A stretch of 64,000 nucleotides of DNA, from assembly GCA_963971285.1 (NCBI GenBank), contig OZ020258.1, positions 10,622,614 to 10,686,613 on the forward strand, written 5' to 3'. Numbering within the stretch: position 1 is the stretch's first letter; each line of letters starts with the position of its first letter. Origin of the DNA: Astropecten irregularis (lineage: Eukaryota; Echinodermata; Asteroidea; Paxillosida; Astropectinidae). Positions 11,825-23,964 of the stretch are shown piece by piece. A model generated the notes under the pieces. It was not told the DNA's origin and did not search any database. It saw only the letters and a list, made by a program, of their open reading frames with translations. Both the position numbers and the translations under genes were made by a program.

Positions 11825-13093
11825 AGGACTCTCATAGAGGGGTTAATGTCCAATTGGAGACCCACCCTGTTCAAAACCTTTAATGTCATTGCATGATGTT
11901 TGAGAGGGATGGGATGGTGTGAAAGGATCATTTCGACACTGTCATAATTTATTCCCCAGTCACGGGATCGTGTTTCTGTTCTGGTGTGCGGGGGAGCCTT
12001 GCGCAAGAAAACTCCCACCGACAATGCCTCCCTTCACCAGGGAATGACAATTTATTGTGCGAGGGGCTAGAGTAGAGTTCTGTTTCCAATCATTGAATAA
12101 GCTCCTCATTTCAGCATCTCATTTTTACCGCCTTCTGTGTCAAGAATTTGAGATGGAACACGGGATTGTTTCAAATGAATTAAAGAAGTCATAAAGTGGA
12201 TTGTTATTATTAAAATTGCACTACATTGCAACCAGTATAATGGTTGTTAGTATTATTACTTCTTTCTCAAAGTTTATCATCTTTGGAACTTTTGGGTTTT
12301 TTTATGATTATCTTTGGAACTTGTCAGTAAAATACGTCTTTTGATACATGTCATTGTGCGACCTCGGTGCTACCTTAACGGGAAGTTTATCATTAGTGAC
12401 CCGGTTGCCACTGATAAGGCCGCCGGCGAGAGAGGCTTGCCAACGGTATATCAAACACTCGAGGTGTCATCTTCCTCGGAAGAGAAAGGCCGGCACTTGA
12501 TGGTCTGTGCCTCCATGATTTTGAGAGCAGGCCAGGGTACTGACTCTTCCGAAGAGGGGTAGAAATATCAGTTGGTCTCTTCCTAGCTTCCATGGTTTGT
12601 TGGGCCATGGAGGTAGAAATATAGGCATCATTGGTTGGACGCAACGAGTGACTTGTACGGGTACATTGCTATCATTACCTGAGTGATGTCACACTCATGT
12701 CACGCCTGCCTCCCAAATTGCCGGTCGCACAACAATTTGAGGGAATATGTACACATAATGTATACATAAATTTAAAACTTCTAAAGGGATTTACCCTTAA
12801 AAAGCCTCATTGCTTATACTCGTATCAGTTCTCTTCTACCGAGTCTGTAGACTTTGGTGATTAAGTAAATAATGTCAGTTCTTGGAATTGTGTAGTATAC
12901 AAATAACGCATCGTATAGCGACTTGCACATGATATAACGGATCATGTTGTGGACATTAGCCTATACGGTGTTCGCCCAGTACACATTATGGGATGAATGT
13001 TACATAGGCCTATACACTCACACTGAAGGTGAAACAACAAATGGGTTTATATGACATTGCGAAGTTGATCATTTTCGTCTTGTCTTAGGACAT
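11825..13093. other. no gene recognised
   Basis: Unique-looking sequence with no domain-bearing open frame and no strong repeat. Confidence 0.5.
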
Positions 13094-13103
13094 TACGAAA
13101 CGG

Positions 13104-13139
<36 letters not shown>

Positions 13140-13140
13140 T

Positions 13141-13179
<39 letters not shown>

Positions 13180-13390
13180 CCAGGCTCAGGCTCCATCTCT
13201 GTCATCCATGTGCTGAAAATAATGGGTTGTGGATTTTCATTGAAGCTGAAACTCTGTTTCCTTTTTCAAACCGTGAGAGAATCTACTTCCGAACCGCAGC
13301 CAAAAGCCTCTATTTTGGTACCAGTTATTGTAGAATGGATTCACGAAATGAAACCGGAACCCGAGACGGAGCCTGAGCCTCCGTTTCGTA
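13094..13390. mobile_element. family G TIR element with internal hexamer array
   Basis: Terminal inverted repeats begin TACGAAACGGAGGCTCAGGC and end with its complement, GAGCCTCCGTTTCGTA. The interior includes CTACTTCCGAACCGCAGCC and AAAAGCCTCTATTTTG, which recur in the copy at 55374-55620. The left TIR has expanded into a GGCTCA array. The 91-codon frame at 13210-13485 is not a recognisable protein. Confidence 0.8.
13104..13192. repeat. hexanucleotide (GGCTCA)n array
   Basis: About fourteen units with single interruptions (CTCTGG, GCCCAG), continuous with the left TIR of the family G element. Confidence 0.9.
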
Positions 13391-13916
13391 TTTTGACGGG
13401 CGGTCGTTTCAAACGCGCATCACAGTGCGCTGATCTCAAAATGCCTGCCGTCTTGCACAGATCACTTCCTCATCACCAGGATTAGATCTCCCAGATTAGC
13501 CGACTTCTCCCTCTGGTATTAAACCATACACTTGGCCCCGAGCCTAAAACTTTTTACACCAGAACGACAAAGAATAAATCCCTTCTAATCTCGATTCGGG
13601 CGACATTGAAATCGGATCCATGATGCTACAGCTAGAAAACCACGACGTCTATATAAACCATGAAATTTGTTATTACCAGGGACTGCCAGTGTATAATAAG
13701 AGCTTACAAGATTAGGCCTTCTGGTTTATTCATAATAGGGAAGAACTCATGGCCCCCAATACATAGTGGTTGACAGTTAAATCGGATTATCTCTGCTGAT
13801 AGGATCAGATTAAGTTCTTGGAACACATCAGACTACTTGTTTGTTTAGTTTTTTTTCTGTGTGTTTTTCACTTTGATTGTACAGGATCGTTAATTACATG
13901 AAATTACAAAATTATT

Positions 13917-14233
13917 TACGGTACAGTACAGGATTTGGTAACATAGGCCTACTCAATTTTCACAGATTTACGTATAACTTTCAGGGTATGAAGATGGTGC
14001 TGGTATATAGAAACATATACCGTTAAAAAATTTCCGCCTGAAATGCTGTATACTTATCCAGAAATTAGCAAAACAAAGGCCGAAAACAGTTTGATCTCGG
14101 GGTAACGATCAAAACCATTCTTTATATTTTGGAGCTCAAATTTTCACAGGTTCATTATTTCATGTACATGTTTGATCAGACAGAGTCCGAGTGCTGTTCT
14201 GTGACCTTTACCAATCGTGTATTATGCCTTTAA
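13917..14233 (+). mobile_element. family B element with internal deletion
   Basis: It runs from GGTACAGTACAGGATT to ACCAATCGTGTATTATGCCT and TTTAA, with the family motifs GGTATGAAGATGGTGCTGG and TCCAGAAATTAG. The part carrying TTTTCGCTATTTTCTCG is missing. Confidence 0.8.
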
Positions 14234-14378
14234 CGCAGATTTTCCAGGTAGTTTCTTGGTGACCGTACATCTCGACTCGAGTCATAGAGCAAACAAAAAA
14301 GCTTTTGAATGTAGGCCTTATCCACGCACTAACTCCTTGTTTTCAAGTTAGCCTATAGCAGAGGATCTGGCTATTTGG

Positions 14379-14700
14379 CTAAGGCAAACCCTTTCTCAGC
14401 TGCAGATCAGCTGTTTGAGGTGACATAATGACGGAGACCATAATAATAACAACCACCTTCCGTTGTATTTTTATTATTCGTTCCGAGGTCTGTAAACGAA
14501 GCTCAAGTAGTGTCGGGGTATAAACACGACAGACCAGTAACAATACTAACCCCCACCCCCCCCCTACCCCCACCCCCAAATCCGACCTGTCAATAACTGT
14601 AGCCTCTAACCCCCCCCCCCCCCCCCCGAACCCAGACCATTTCGTGGTACCTCTATCAATATAACGGATTCGTGGTAAAAACAAGTTGGTAAACAACCAA
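14379..14700. other. C-rich tracts, no gene
   Basis: Several runs of C (14551-14575 and about 14611-14627) give a glycine-rich minus-strand frame of 105 codons, which is a composition effect. Confidence 0.6.
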
Positions 14701-14782
14701 CCGCAAGTCCCTGTTTGTAAAAAGGTAAATAAGGACAGATGAAAAGTACATGTTCTTGTCCTCTTGTCATTTTAGCCTTCGA

Positions 14783-14835
14783 TAAAGATCATGCTATAGG
14801 ATCGAAATGCGCCAGGCCCTCCTAACACCAAGCAG
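14783..14835 (+). mobile_element. family I copy
   Basis: AAGATCATGCTATAGGATCG, then AAATGCGCCAGGCCCTCC and TAACACCAAGCA; same layout as 42920-42970. Confidence 0.6.
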
Positions 14836-15539
14836 GGGGAAAGAGAGACTGAAGGGAACAGGGGTTTAGTGGTGGAAGGGTAAAAAAGTTGTTTGTCGCT
14901 TTTGTGATAAGTGCACCCAGTCTGAAAAGCGGGGAAACCTGGATCGATATTATTTTTAAAGACCGGGCGAGCAGGTCCTGGCTTGCCCACGGTCGAGATC
15001 ACGCTCCTGGCCCGTGTGCATTGGCTGGCCTGGCCCAGCCTCCTCCAAGCTGGTGCTCCATGTCAACAATGCGAGGGCAACCAGCACAAAAGGCTATAGG
15101 ATCCCCCTATCCCTACTCCTTGTTTACTGTTATTGGAAGTATCTCTATACTAGGTCCGCACCAAAACAAGTTTACCTCTAGTTGACTTGACATCACCCCC
15201 GCCCACCCCTCTATCCCCCATCCAAATGTTCGTATCAAAAATCAACCGAGTTGAAAAACAACCCTGATATAATTACATGCTTGTAGTACTAAAATGACGT
15301 ACATGTATTTGTGTTGTTTTTTTTCTTTGGTGTGCATTGTGAGGGCAACAGATAATTTTCGTAATTTTTGAAATTTGGAACGTTTTGACATTTTCAAGTG
15401 GCGTGAGAATTGTGGAGCCTTGTCAACTGGAATCCATACCACGGATTCAACAGTCCCTGTCTGTATGTTGGACCATTTCCTTCCTCCATGGTTTGACCAA
15501 GCTCTATCCATACATTACTTATACAGAATGTCAACAATA

Positions 15540-15915
15540 TTTAAGGTACAGTACACTAGTACAGGATTGGTTACATACCCAAACAGAAATGTTCATAGAT
15601 TTACGTATAATTTTCAGGGTATGAAGATGGTTCAGGTAGAAACATACCGTTAAAATATTTCTGCCTGAAATGATGTATTTATCCAGAAATTTGTCAAACA
15701 AAGACCGAAAACTGTTTTGATCTCGGGTTTAGATCAAAATCATTCTTTATGTTTTATAAAAGAAAAATCGAGCCGGGTTTTCGCTTTATTTTCTCGTGAC
15801 TCAGATGTCCGATTGAGCTCAACTTTTCACAGGTTTATCATTTCATGTACATGCTGGATCAGACAAAGTGTGAGTGCTGTTCTGTAACCTTTACCAATCA
15901 TGTATTATACCTAGT
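15540..15915 (+). mobile_element. family B element
   Basis: Begins TTAAGGTACAGTACA and ends ACCAATCATGTATTATACCT. The interior carries the motifs shared with the other B copies, from CAGAAATGTTCA to TTTTCACAGG. The 92-codon frame at 15375-15653 only crosses its edge. The bases that follow (to about 15955) are the end of a family F element. Confidence 0.85.
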
Positions 15916-16259
15916 AAGCAAATTTTGTGCTTAAGCAGCTATGAAATTGACCTCTTGTTTTTAAAGGTCCTGCGTCTTTCTATATGAGTGTCACGCGCAC
16001 CATTAATGAGCTTTGTGCATGCTAAAAGATTGGGGTCAACAACAGCCACAGAGCATGTGGCATCGCACTACAAGCAACAGCCCATTGCAGATTGAAATAA
16101 AAACTCAATAAATTTGAAACCGCGAAAACAATTAGCATTTTTGATTTCTGCTCAATAATTAATATCAGTCGTGTGTATTATCATTACAACAAAAACCCTA
16201 ATTATCACAAGTGCCTTGTACTATAAATGACCATTGAATGTTTCACACGATATTATCGC

Positions 16260-16628
16260 TTAAAGGGATGGTACAGAATTGGTAAGACAAAATACACTTC
16301 AAGATCACAGATTCACATAAAACTTACACAGTATAATGGTGATGATAGGAGAAAACATCCTATGAAATGTTTTTTGTCTGAAATGCCATAATATTCGTTG
16401 AGAAATAAATGAAACTATTTTCCGATTGGAAATCGCTTCGAAGCGTAGAACGCATAATATCGTTGAAATGTGTGAACTGGTTTTCACTATTTTCTCGTGA
16501 CCCACGGATATGATGGCTGATTGACCTCAAACTTCTACAGGTTTTTCAGTTAAGGTATATGATGGATTACATAATGTGCTGTCAACTACGGTTTTGTCGC
16601 AAAAACCAGTTCTGTACCATCCCTTTAA
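16260..16628. mobile_element. family C TTAA-flanked TIR element
   Basis: Perfectly delimited: TTAA then AGGGATGGTACAGAATTGGT at the left, ACCAGTTCTGTACCATCCCT then TTAA at the right, 369 bp. It has the same design as A and B, with residual similarity (TTTTCTCGTGAC, CTGAAATGCC), but is diverged and has no coding capacity. Confidence 0.9.
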
Positions 16629-16872
16629 GCATTGGGATGGCTATATTAGAAAAGAGAGAGTATAAAAAAGGGAAAATCGATGGCAGAACTAACTGACAGT
16701 TGTTTCATCCAAAATATTGAACGGAATTGCTACCAGGCGTGCGTGAGATGTATTATTTGATTGTTTTTAAGTCCATACATGGTTCGGCATCACTACACGG
16801 CCCATGTCAAGGACGCCATCCCCAGCGCAGCTTGCGTGTCAACAAAAAGAGGTGTGGTTAATCCTATACCAT

Positions 16873-17227
16873 TTAAAAGGTAAAATCATACTTTGGTCTT
16901 TATCAAAGAAATACAGATTCATGGGCATAGGTATCAAGACAGATACAGTAACAGTCATCTGTGAAAATATCAGTTCCATACGGTGCCCACTTTTTGAGAA
17001 AATCGTGAAAAACGGCCGAAATGTTTCTAAAGTCTTTTCTCTTTTATTGTTGATCTTTTAAAAGATAAAGAAAACAGATTTTCGGTCGTTGTTTTACTAA
17101 ATAAATACAGCATTTCAGGCGGACAAATTTCAATGGTATGTTTCTACCACCACCATCTACATACCCTGTAAGTTATACGTAAATCTGTGAACATTTCTGT
17201 TTTGGTTTCTTACCAAAGTACCTTTAA
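16873..17227 (+). mobile_element. family A element
   Basis: TTAA at both ends. It runs from the CATACTTTGGTCTTTATCAA end through TGTGAAAATATCAGTTCC, CTTTTAAAAGAT and GGCGGACAAATTTCAATGG to TTCTTACCAAAGTACC. The right TIR is slightly shortened. Family A is about 350-375 bp and non-coding. Confidence 0.9.
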
Positions 17228-17490
17228 ATGTATTATCATACGTTGGTATCGAAACAGAAATCTTCACAGATTTACCTATAACTTACAGGGTATATAGATG
17301 GGGATGGTAGAAACATACCGTTAAAACATGTGATCTTTTAAAGATAACAAATAAAAGGAAAAGACCTAAGAAATACTGTGGCCGTTTTTAACCGTTTTCT
17401 CAAAATTGGGCAGTGTATGGGACTGACATTTTCACAGATGACTGTTACTGTATCTGTCTTGATACTTTTGCCCATGCATGAATCTAAGAC
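17224..17490 (-). mobile_element. family A element in opposite orientation, truncated
   Basis: It abuts the previous copy head to head, starting TGTATTATCATACGTTGGTA and running to TTGCCCATGCATGAATCT. The far end is replaced by a SINE tail (17491-17605). Confidence 0.85.
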
Positions 17491-17605
17491 AAAATGCACT
17501 CAGTGAAGTGCTTATCTACGTGCTTGAAGGGCAATACATTCTTTGCATTATTATAATCATTCTCTTCCACGAATGAATCAATTATAACTAAACCGTATTT
17601 CTCTG
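17491..17605 (+). mobile_element. SINE 3' body fragment
   Basis: CTCAGTGAAGTGCTTATCTA through GAAGGGCAATACATTCTTTG to CAATTATAACT matches the body of the SINE at 20159-20280 almost base for base. The tRNA-like head is absent. Confidence 0.7.
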
Positions 17606-18678
17606 ACTACAAAAACCATGTAGTATACTAACCTTTAATGCCAGCCGTCATGTTATACGACCTATCCCGCTGTATGCACATTAATGGATTTAGCCTTGGA
17701 TTGTCTCGTCGGTAACATTGTATGCATGTAATTAATATCCACAGTCAATCCTGCGCTGTTGTTTTCTTTTCTTTTTTTCTTTTTTTTTTATGCCCGGGCA
17801 ATATTGGTTATGCAAATTTCAGTATTGGCACACCTGCATTGAGTTGAACTACGGTCAGACTGTAAGTTGCAGAAGGGCGTTTACATCAATAACGCGGTGG
17901 GGGGGGGGGGGAGACAACAAGAAAATAATAACAAAAACAGCAACAAAAATAATAAGAATAATAAGAATCATTTTAACCGAGGATGGGACCTTAGGGAGAA
18001 TGCTCTCAATATGAACATTATGTCAATTTCAAGTCCATTGGTTTGGATGATGTTTAGAAATAGGTAAGTCAAGTTTGTGCACGACCCTATTGGAAAGTCT
18101 CCCTATAAGATCCCATAGCTTAGTGAAGTTGTGCGCGGCCCTATGGGAAAGTCTCCCGAAGGTCCCATCCGTCAGTTAATTACATTTTCAAAGTGAATGA
18201 TTAATTGTCATTTGACCTGGCTTTCACCGTTTCCAGTGTTACTTGTAGTGGAACGATGATATACTTTTGAGTACCCATAAGGAAGTCATGAAGTAGACCA
18301 AACGATTGAAGTATACCGGTCGTTTTATCTATAAAAACAAAACGGCATCATTTAGCATGTAAATAGGACAGCTTGTGTTTGTTTTCATTGCCATCAATGT
18401 GATTAATGTGTGAGTACGTGAGACTCTCGGTCGCAGATGTACAGGTACGTACACAATAACAGGGTACATCATGGAATACATGTGTACATTGTGCACATTA
18501 TTATAGATCCCAGTCATGGACAGGGCAATGCTATAATACGTGACATCGAGAGAGATCAGCAAACATGCCCGTTTACAATATGCTGGCACTCGACAAGAAA
18601 ATAAAAAAGGTCATACTCTGTGCCAGTGGGCAATTAAAACCCCCCACTTTGAATAGCACGTTCCTCTTTTATATTGAA
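17606..18678. other. no gene; G-run and short duplicated block
   Basis: A run of about twelve G at 17897-17910. GACCCTATTGGAAAGTCTCCC at 18082 recurs with changes as GGCCCTATGGGAAAGTCTCC at 18138. No domain-bearing frame. Confidence 0.5.
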
Positions 18679-19370
18679 TTAAAGGTAATATCATACTTTG
18701 GGTTTTGTCAAAGAAATACAGATTCGTGGGCAAAAATATCAACGAAGATACAGTAACAGTCATCTGTGAAAATTTCAATAACATACGGTGCCCACTTTTT
18801 GAGAAAACAGTGAAAAACTGCCACAGTCTTTTCTCTTTTATTTTGATCTTTTAAAAGATCAAAAAGATTTTCGATCATTGTTTTACTAATTTCTGGATAA
18901 ATACACCATTTCAGGCGGAAACATTTTAACGGTAGGTTTCTTCCACCATCATCTTTATACCCTGTATATTATAGGTAAATCTGTGAATATTTCTGTTTTG
19001 GATTCTTACCTGTTTCTTTTTGTCAAAGAAATGCAGATCCATGTATGGGCAAAAGTATCAAGAAGATACAGTAACAGACCGTCTGTCAAATTCCCATTCC
19101 CATACAGTGCCCACTTCTGGAGAAAGCAGTAAAAAACGCCTATGGTATATTTTTAAAATCTTTTTCACAGGATTTGAGATCTTCCGAAGATCAAAATTGT
19201 TTTTGGTCAATTGGTTTTACTTTTTTTCTGGATAAATACATTATCTCAGGCCGAAGAACTTTAACGGTATGTTTCTACCAGCACCAGGTCTTTATACCCT
19301 GTAAGTTTTAGGTAAATCTGTGAAAATTTCTGTCTTGGTTTGCTGTACCAAGGTATGATACTACCTTTAA
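18679..19370 (+). mobile_element. two family A copies fused head to tail
   Basis: The left copy starts TTAAAGGTAATATCATACTT and reaches the GTGAATATTTCTGTTTTGG end. At about 19005-19020 it passes directly into the TTTGTCAAAGAAATGCAG start of a second copy, which ends GGTATGATACTACCTTTAA at 19370. The two inner TIRs are lost. Confidence 0.85.
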
Positions 19371-19729
19371 TGATTCATTCACCCACGATGATTCCTTGGT
19401 CATGTGTTTTTTGTCCTCTTATCGAGGACGCAGATGACCAGCACATGCACGACCTCGGTTTATATTCATGTCAGCCAAGAAAATTGCACAGTCACATGAG
19501 CTATACTGACTGGACATGTCATTAGGAAATTTTCAAAGACATTCAAGGGATAATACATGATTGGTAAAGGTCACAGAACAACACTCACATTTTATTTGAT
19601 CCAATATGTACATGAAATAATAAACCTGTGAAAATGTGACCTCAATCGGACATCTGAAAATAGAAAATAGCGCAAACACGAATCGATGTGTTTTTTTATA
19701 AAAACATAATAAAATGGTTTGATTTACTG

Positions 19730-20283
19730 TGCTGACCCCAGCTAGCTTGTTGGCCTAGCAGGTATGGCATCTGCACTAGTTAGCAGGAGGTCGTGGGTTC
19801 GAATCCCACCTGAGCTAGCGCTTGCAGGCGCGGTTCTACGGGGGGGGGGGGCTAGGGGGGCTGTAGCCCCCTAAAATTGTTGTCTAACCCCCCCCCCCCT
19901 CCCCACCAAAAAAAAATGCAAGTGAACAAACAAAAAAATTCTTGAAAATACTGGATTTTTTTCAGTTATTAAGCGCCAATTACATAAAAAACGCGTTGTG
20001 TGGGCTATAATGTGCATGTTTTTCGACCCCTAATAAGACATAGCAGAAGCGAGTGTTAGAAGAACCCAAAATATTGGGTCTTCTAGCCCCCCCCAAAAAA
20101 AATTATGGCTCTTCTAGCCCCCCAAAATTTTGACACTAGAACCGCGCCTGAGCGCATGATGTTTTCATGCGTGCTCAAAGACACTTAGTGAAGTGCTTAT
20201 CTCTACGTGGTTGAAGGGCAATGATTTCTTTGCATTATTATAATCATCTCCTCCACGAATAAATCAATTATAACTGATGGTTT
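19730..20283 (+). mobile_element. tRNA-derived SINE nested in family B (itself split by an hAT-like element)
   Basis: The head is tRNA-like: an A-box-type TGGCCTAGCAGG at 19751-19762 and a perfect B box GGTTCGAATCC at 19796-19806, with a T-arm of GTGGG/CCCAC. The acceptor-like stem is unusually long (GCTAGCTTG with GAGCTAGC) and the anticodon loop has eight bases. The body (20151-20280) recurs at 17491-17605. It is flanked by an approximate repeat (GGTTTGAT and GGTTTTGAT) of the family B sequence. Best read as a Pol III-type SINE, not a working tRNA. Confidence 0.7.
19825..20150. mobile_element. family E hAT-like non-autonomous element
   Basis: Termini are CAGGCGCGGTTCTA and TAGAACCGCGCCTG. 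The 8-bp flanks are AGCGCTTG and AGCGCATG (one mismatch), the target duplication size of hAT elements. The interior is rich in G and C runs and includes CTAATAAGACATAGCAGAAG. No transposase is encoded. Confidence 0.88.
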
Positions 20284-20565
20284 TGATCTTACCCCGAGAT
20301 CACAACTTGTTTTCAGTCGTTGTTTTACTAATTTCTGGATAAATACACAATTGCAGGCTGGAATATTTTAACGGTATGTTTCTACCAGCACCATTTTCAT
20401 ATCTGTGAACATTTATATATTTATATACCTACATGTACAGTACTATAGCTATAACTGCGTTGTTGGTCCTTATTGTTGGTCCAATTGTTTGGGACATCTT
20501 GATTTATCAAGCATGTCGCAACTTTGAATTGCTGCTCCAATCGGCCACGAAGGATTAATTTTTTC

Positions 20566-20872
20566 AACTTACAGGGTATGAAGATGGTGGTGGTAGAAAC
20601 ACACCGTTACAATTTTTCCGCCTGAAATGGTGTATTTATCCAGAAATTAGTAAAACAACGTCCGAAAATCTTTTTGATCATTTAAAAGATCAAAAAATAA
20701 AAGAGAAAAGACTTAAAAAATACTGTGGCTGTTTTTCACTGTTTTCTAAAAAAGTGGGCACCGTATGGGACTGAAATTTTCACAGATGACTGTTACTGCA
20801 TCTATCTTGATATTTTTGCCCATGAATCTGTATTTCTTTGACAAAAAATAGAGTATGATACTACCTTTAATC
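20566..20872 (-). mobile_element. family A element, one end truncated
   Basis: From CTTACAGGGTATGAAGATGG through TTAAAAGATCAAAAAATAAA to GTATGATACTACCTTTAA. The TIR on the left is missing. Confidence 0.85.
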
Positions 20873-21318
20873 ATGTATTCAACGGCAATGTTTGTATTGA
20901 AGTAATGTCATTGATAGGCTAACTCATATTGATGTACCAGCGTGAAACCCATTCATGGTTTACTGCATCTTTTCAGGGACATTAATTTCAGATGAGACCG
21001 CGTGGCAATTATGAATTTCTCCCTTTTTTCATTTATATGCTAAACTTTCCAACAGAAAGCTGGTACCCCCAGGTTACATGTAGCCTCCCATATACATTAA
21101 TGTCCATGTGTAGAATGAGTATTTAAAAAAATAAAACCACAAAATATCGAGGCATCGTCTATGAATGATTGCACTTTTTGGCTCGGTCATTGGCATCTAG
21201 TTTCGGGCGTATACCATGTTGTACCATTAAAAGATCCTCAGCATCAAATGTCCTATATACAGGTATTATTATGCTTGTACGTACGAAACACCACATGCAG
21301 CCTGTTTTGTTTTAGGGA
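20873..21318. other. no gene recognised
   Basis: Unique-looking AT-rich sequence before the triplet arrays; the start of a 198-codon frame here is continued only by triplet repeats. Confidence 0.5.
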
Positions 21319-22195
<877 letters not shown>

Positions 22196-22376
22196 CTTTA
22201 AAAATTTAAAATTGTTTTGGCCATTGGTTCGAAACTTTTCTGGATAAATACAGCATTTCAGGCGGAAATATTGCAACGGTATGTTTCTACCACCACCATC
22301 TTCATACATACCCTGAACGTTATAGCTAAGTTTGTGAAGTGCCCGTATGCTAGCAAAGTAGGATAGTACCTTTAAA
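22196..22376 (+). mobile_element. family A end fragment
   Basis: TTTCTGGATAAATACAGCAT to TAGTACCTTTAA; it is the distal half of a family A copy that continues from the triplet duplication. Confidence 0.75.
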
Positions 22377-22884
22377 CTCGGCGCTAAACCACTGCAATTA
22401 TTCTTGTTGCGTAATACAAAAAGTCACTAAACCACTCAGAAGGTCGCTTCACTCCATACCTTAATCCTACGTGATTTGGATTTTAATGCGTGGTTTTTAA
22501 TCACCCTGTTTTTTGTTTTTAAAGCGGAAACTGACCGACACAGCCCTCGTAAATTTCCAAGCCCCGCCCCAAACAAATCCAGCATATAGGGCTAGGGGTC
22601 AATGACCGATTTAATTCATTTTCAGGCAGACAAGTCACCTTGGTGAATATGCAAGCGGGGTAGTATAAACAGTCCACTAGTTAGACTAAAAGTGGGCTGG
22701 CAAATTGCCAGGTGTCGATGAGCCCGTTATCTGACAGTCTCATCTTTCAGCTATTATGAGTCGCCCATCATTCGGACATCAAGATGTCAGAAATCTTACT
22801 ATATACGACGATTTTAATGTTTCTTTCTGTGTACGCAAACAAGAGTGTTCAACTCAGTCCAAAAAAGCCAAGCTATTTTTACCA
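22377..22884. other. no gene recognised
   Basis: Unique-looking sequence with no supported feature. Confidence 0.4.
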
Positions 22885-23092
22885 TTAAAGGTTAAGCCGT
22901 GCTTAAGTACCAATCTAAAAACTTGGTAGATGAAATCAGTATGACAGCCAAACTCCTTGTGAATGGAAAGTTATGCTCAGCAAACAATGGCCGAATACAA
23001 GTCAAAAACAGTACAAACATCACATGAAAATTTGGAGGGTATATTCCTGTTTGATCAAGAAAAGACTTTCCATGCTTAAGCAAATTTTGTGC

Positions 23093-23594
23093 TTAAAGGT
23101 ACAGTACAGGATTGGTAACATACTCAAACAGAAATGTTCACATAACTAGCGTAGGGTATGAAGATGGCGATAGTAGAAACATACCGTTGAATATTTCCGC
23201 CTGAAATGGTGTATTTATCTAGAAATGGGAGACTTTGGAGAACCGGTCTTCAAGTCAACAGCGCACGCGCACGCACGCGCAAAACAACGCGCGCATGCTC
23301 ACATTTGCGCAAGCATGGTTTGGGCGTGCGCTGTTGACTCAAGACCGGTTCTCCAAAGTCTCCAATCAGCAAAACAAAGAGCGACAACAGTTTCGATTTC
23401 GGGGTAAGATGAACTTAAACTATTCTTTATAGTTTTATCAGAAAAATTGAGTTGGGTTTTCGCTGTTTTCTCGTGACTCAGATGTCCGATTGAGCTCAAA
23501 TTTTCACAGGTTTATTATTTCATGTACGTGCTGGATCAGACAAAATTGTGAGTGCTGTTCTGTGACCTTAACCAATCATGTATCATACCTTTAA
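23093..23594 (+). mobile_element. family B element inserted in family F
   Basis: TTAA at both ends, with the AGGTACAGTACAGGATTGG start and ACCAATCATGTATCATACCT end. It is itself interrupted by a palindromic insert at 23228-23363. Confidence 0.9.
23228..23363. mobile_element. 136-bp palindromic insert in family B
   Basis: Arms of about 40 bp, beginning GGAGACTTTGGAGAACCGGT and ending with the complement, flank a short centre rich in alternating CG/CA (GCGCACGCACGCGC). A possible AAT target duplication is visible. Hairpin-forming and non-coding. Confidence 0.8.
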
Positions 23595-23964
23595 GCAGCT
23601 CTATGAAATTGGCCCCGCCGTCACTCATTGATCAGGATTCGTAGATTCATATACAAACTCACTGCTGCGGTGAGTACGAAAAACAAAATACACGCACTAC
23701 CTGTTGGAAACGTAAGACTCAAAACCAGTGCAGTCTTTTTTATTGGCAACCGGAATTGGCGATATCCCCCTTGCTACGGGTTGTCTCCTCAAGGCGTAGA
23801 TTATCAGCGAGGAGCCCTACGGCTTTCCCGTCTGACTCACACGGCGATTACAGGGCAGGGTCTAGTAGGTATAGTAGGGTGGGGATCCCTAATTTCATAA
23901 CACCATGTTGACAAATCGAGTCATCTTATCGGGACAACACCCAGCAGCGACACGAAGAGCCTAT

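Larger units (their letters stand above)
19545..20415 (-). mobile_element. family B element split by a SINE
   Basis: The first part (19545-19729) starts GGGATAATACATGATTGGTA; the second (20277-20415) resumes at GGTTTTGATCTTACCCCGAG and runs to about GTGAACATTTA. The interruption is about 550 bp. Confidence 0.8.
22885..23616. mobile_element. family F element carrying a nested family B copy
   Basis: The right end AGCAGCTCTATGAAATTGG then CCCC (23595-23616) and the stretch CATGCTTAAGCAAATTTTGT (about 23072-23092) belong to family F. A family B copy sits in the TTAA between them. The left terminus is diverged, so that boundary is approximate. Confidence 0.65.

Noticed and set aside
19741..19819. 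Working tRNA gene
   Set aside because: Eight-base anticodon loop, mismatched acceptor base next to the D arm, and a SINE body joined to it; the insert is flanked by duplicated target bases.
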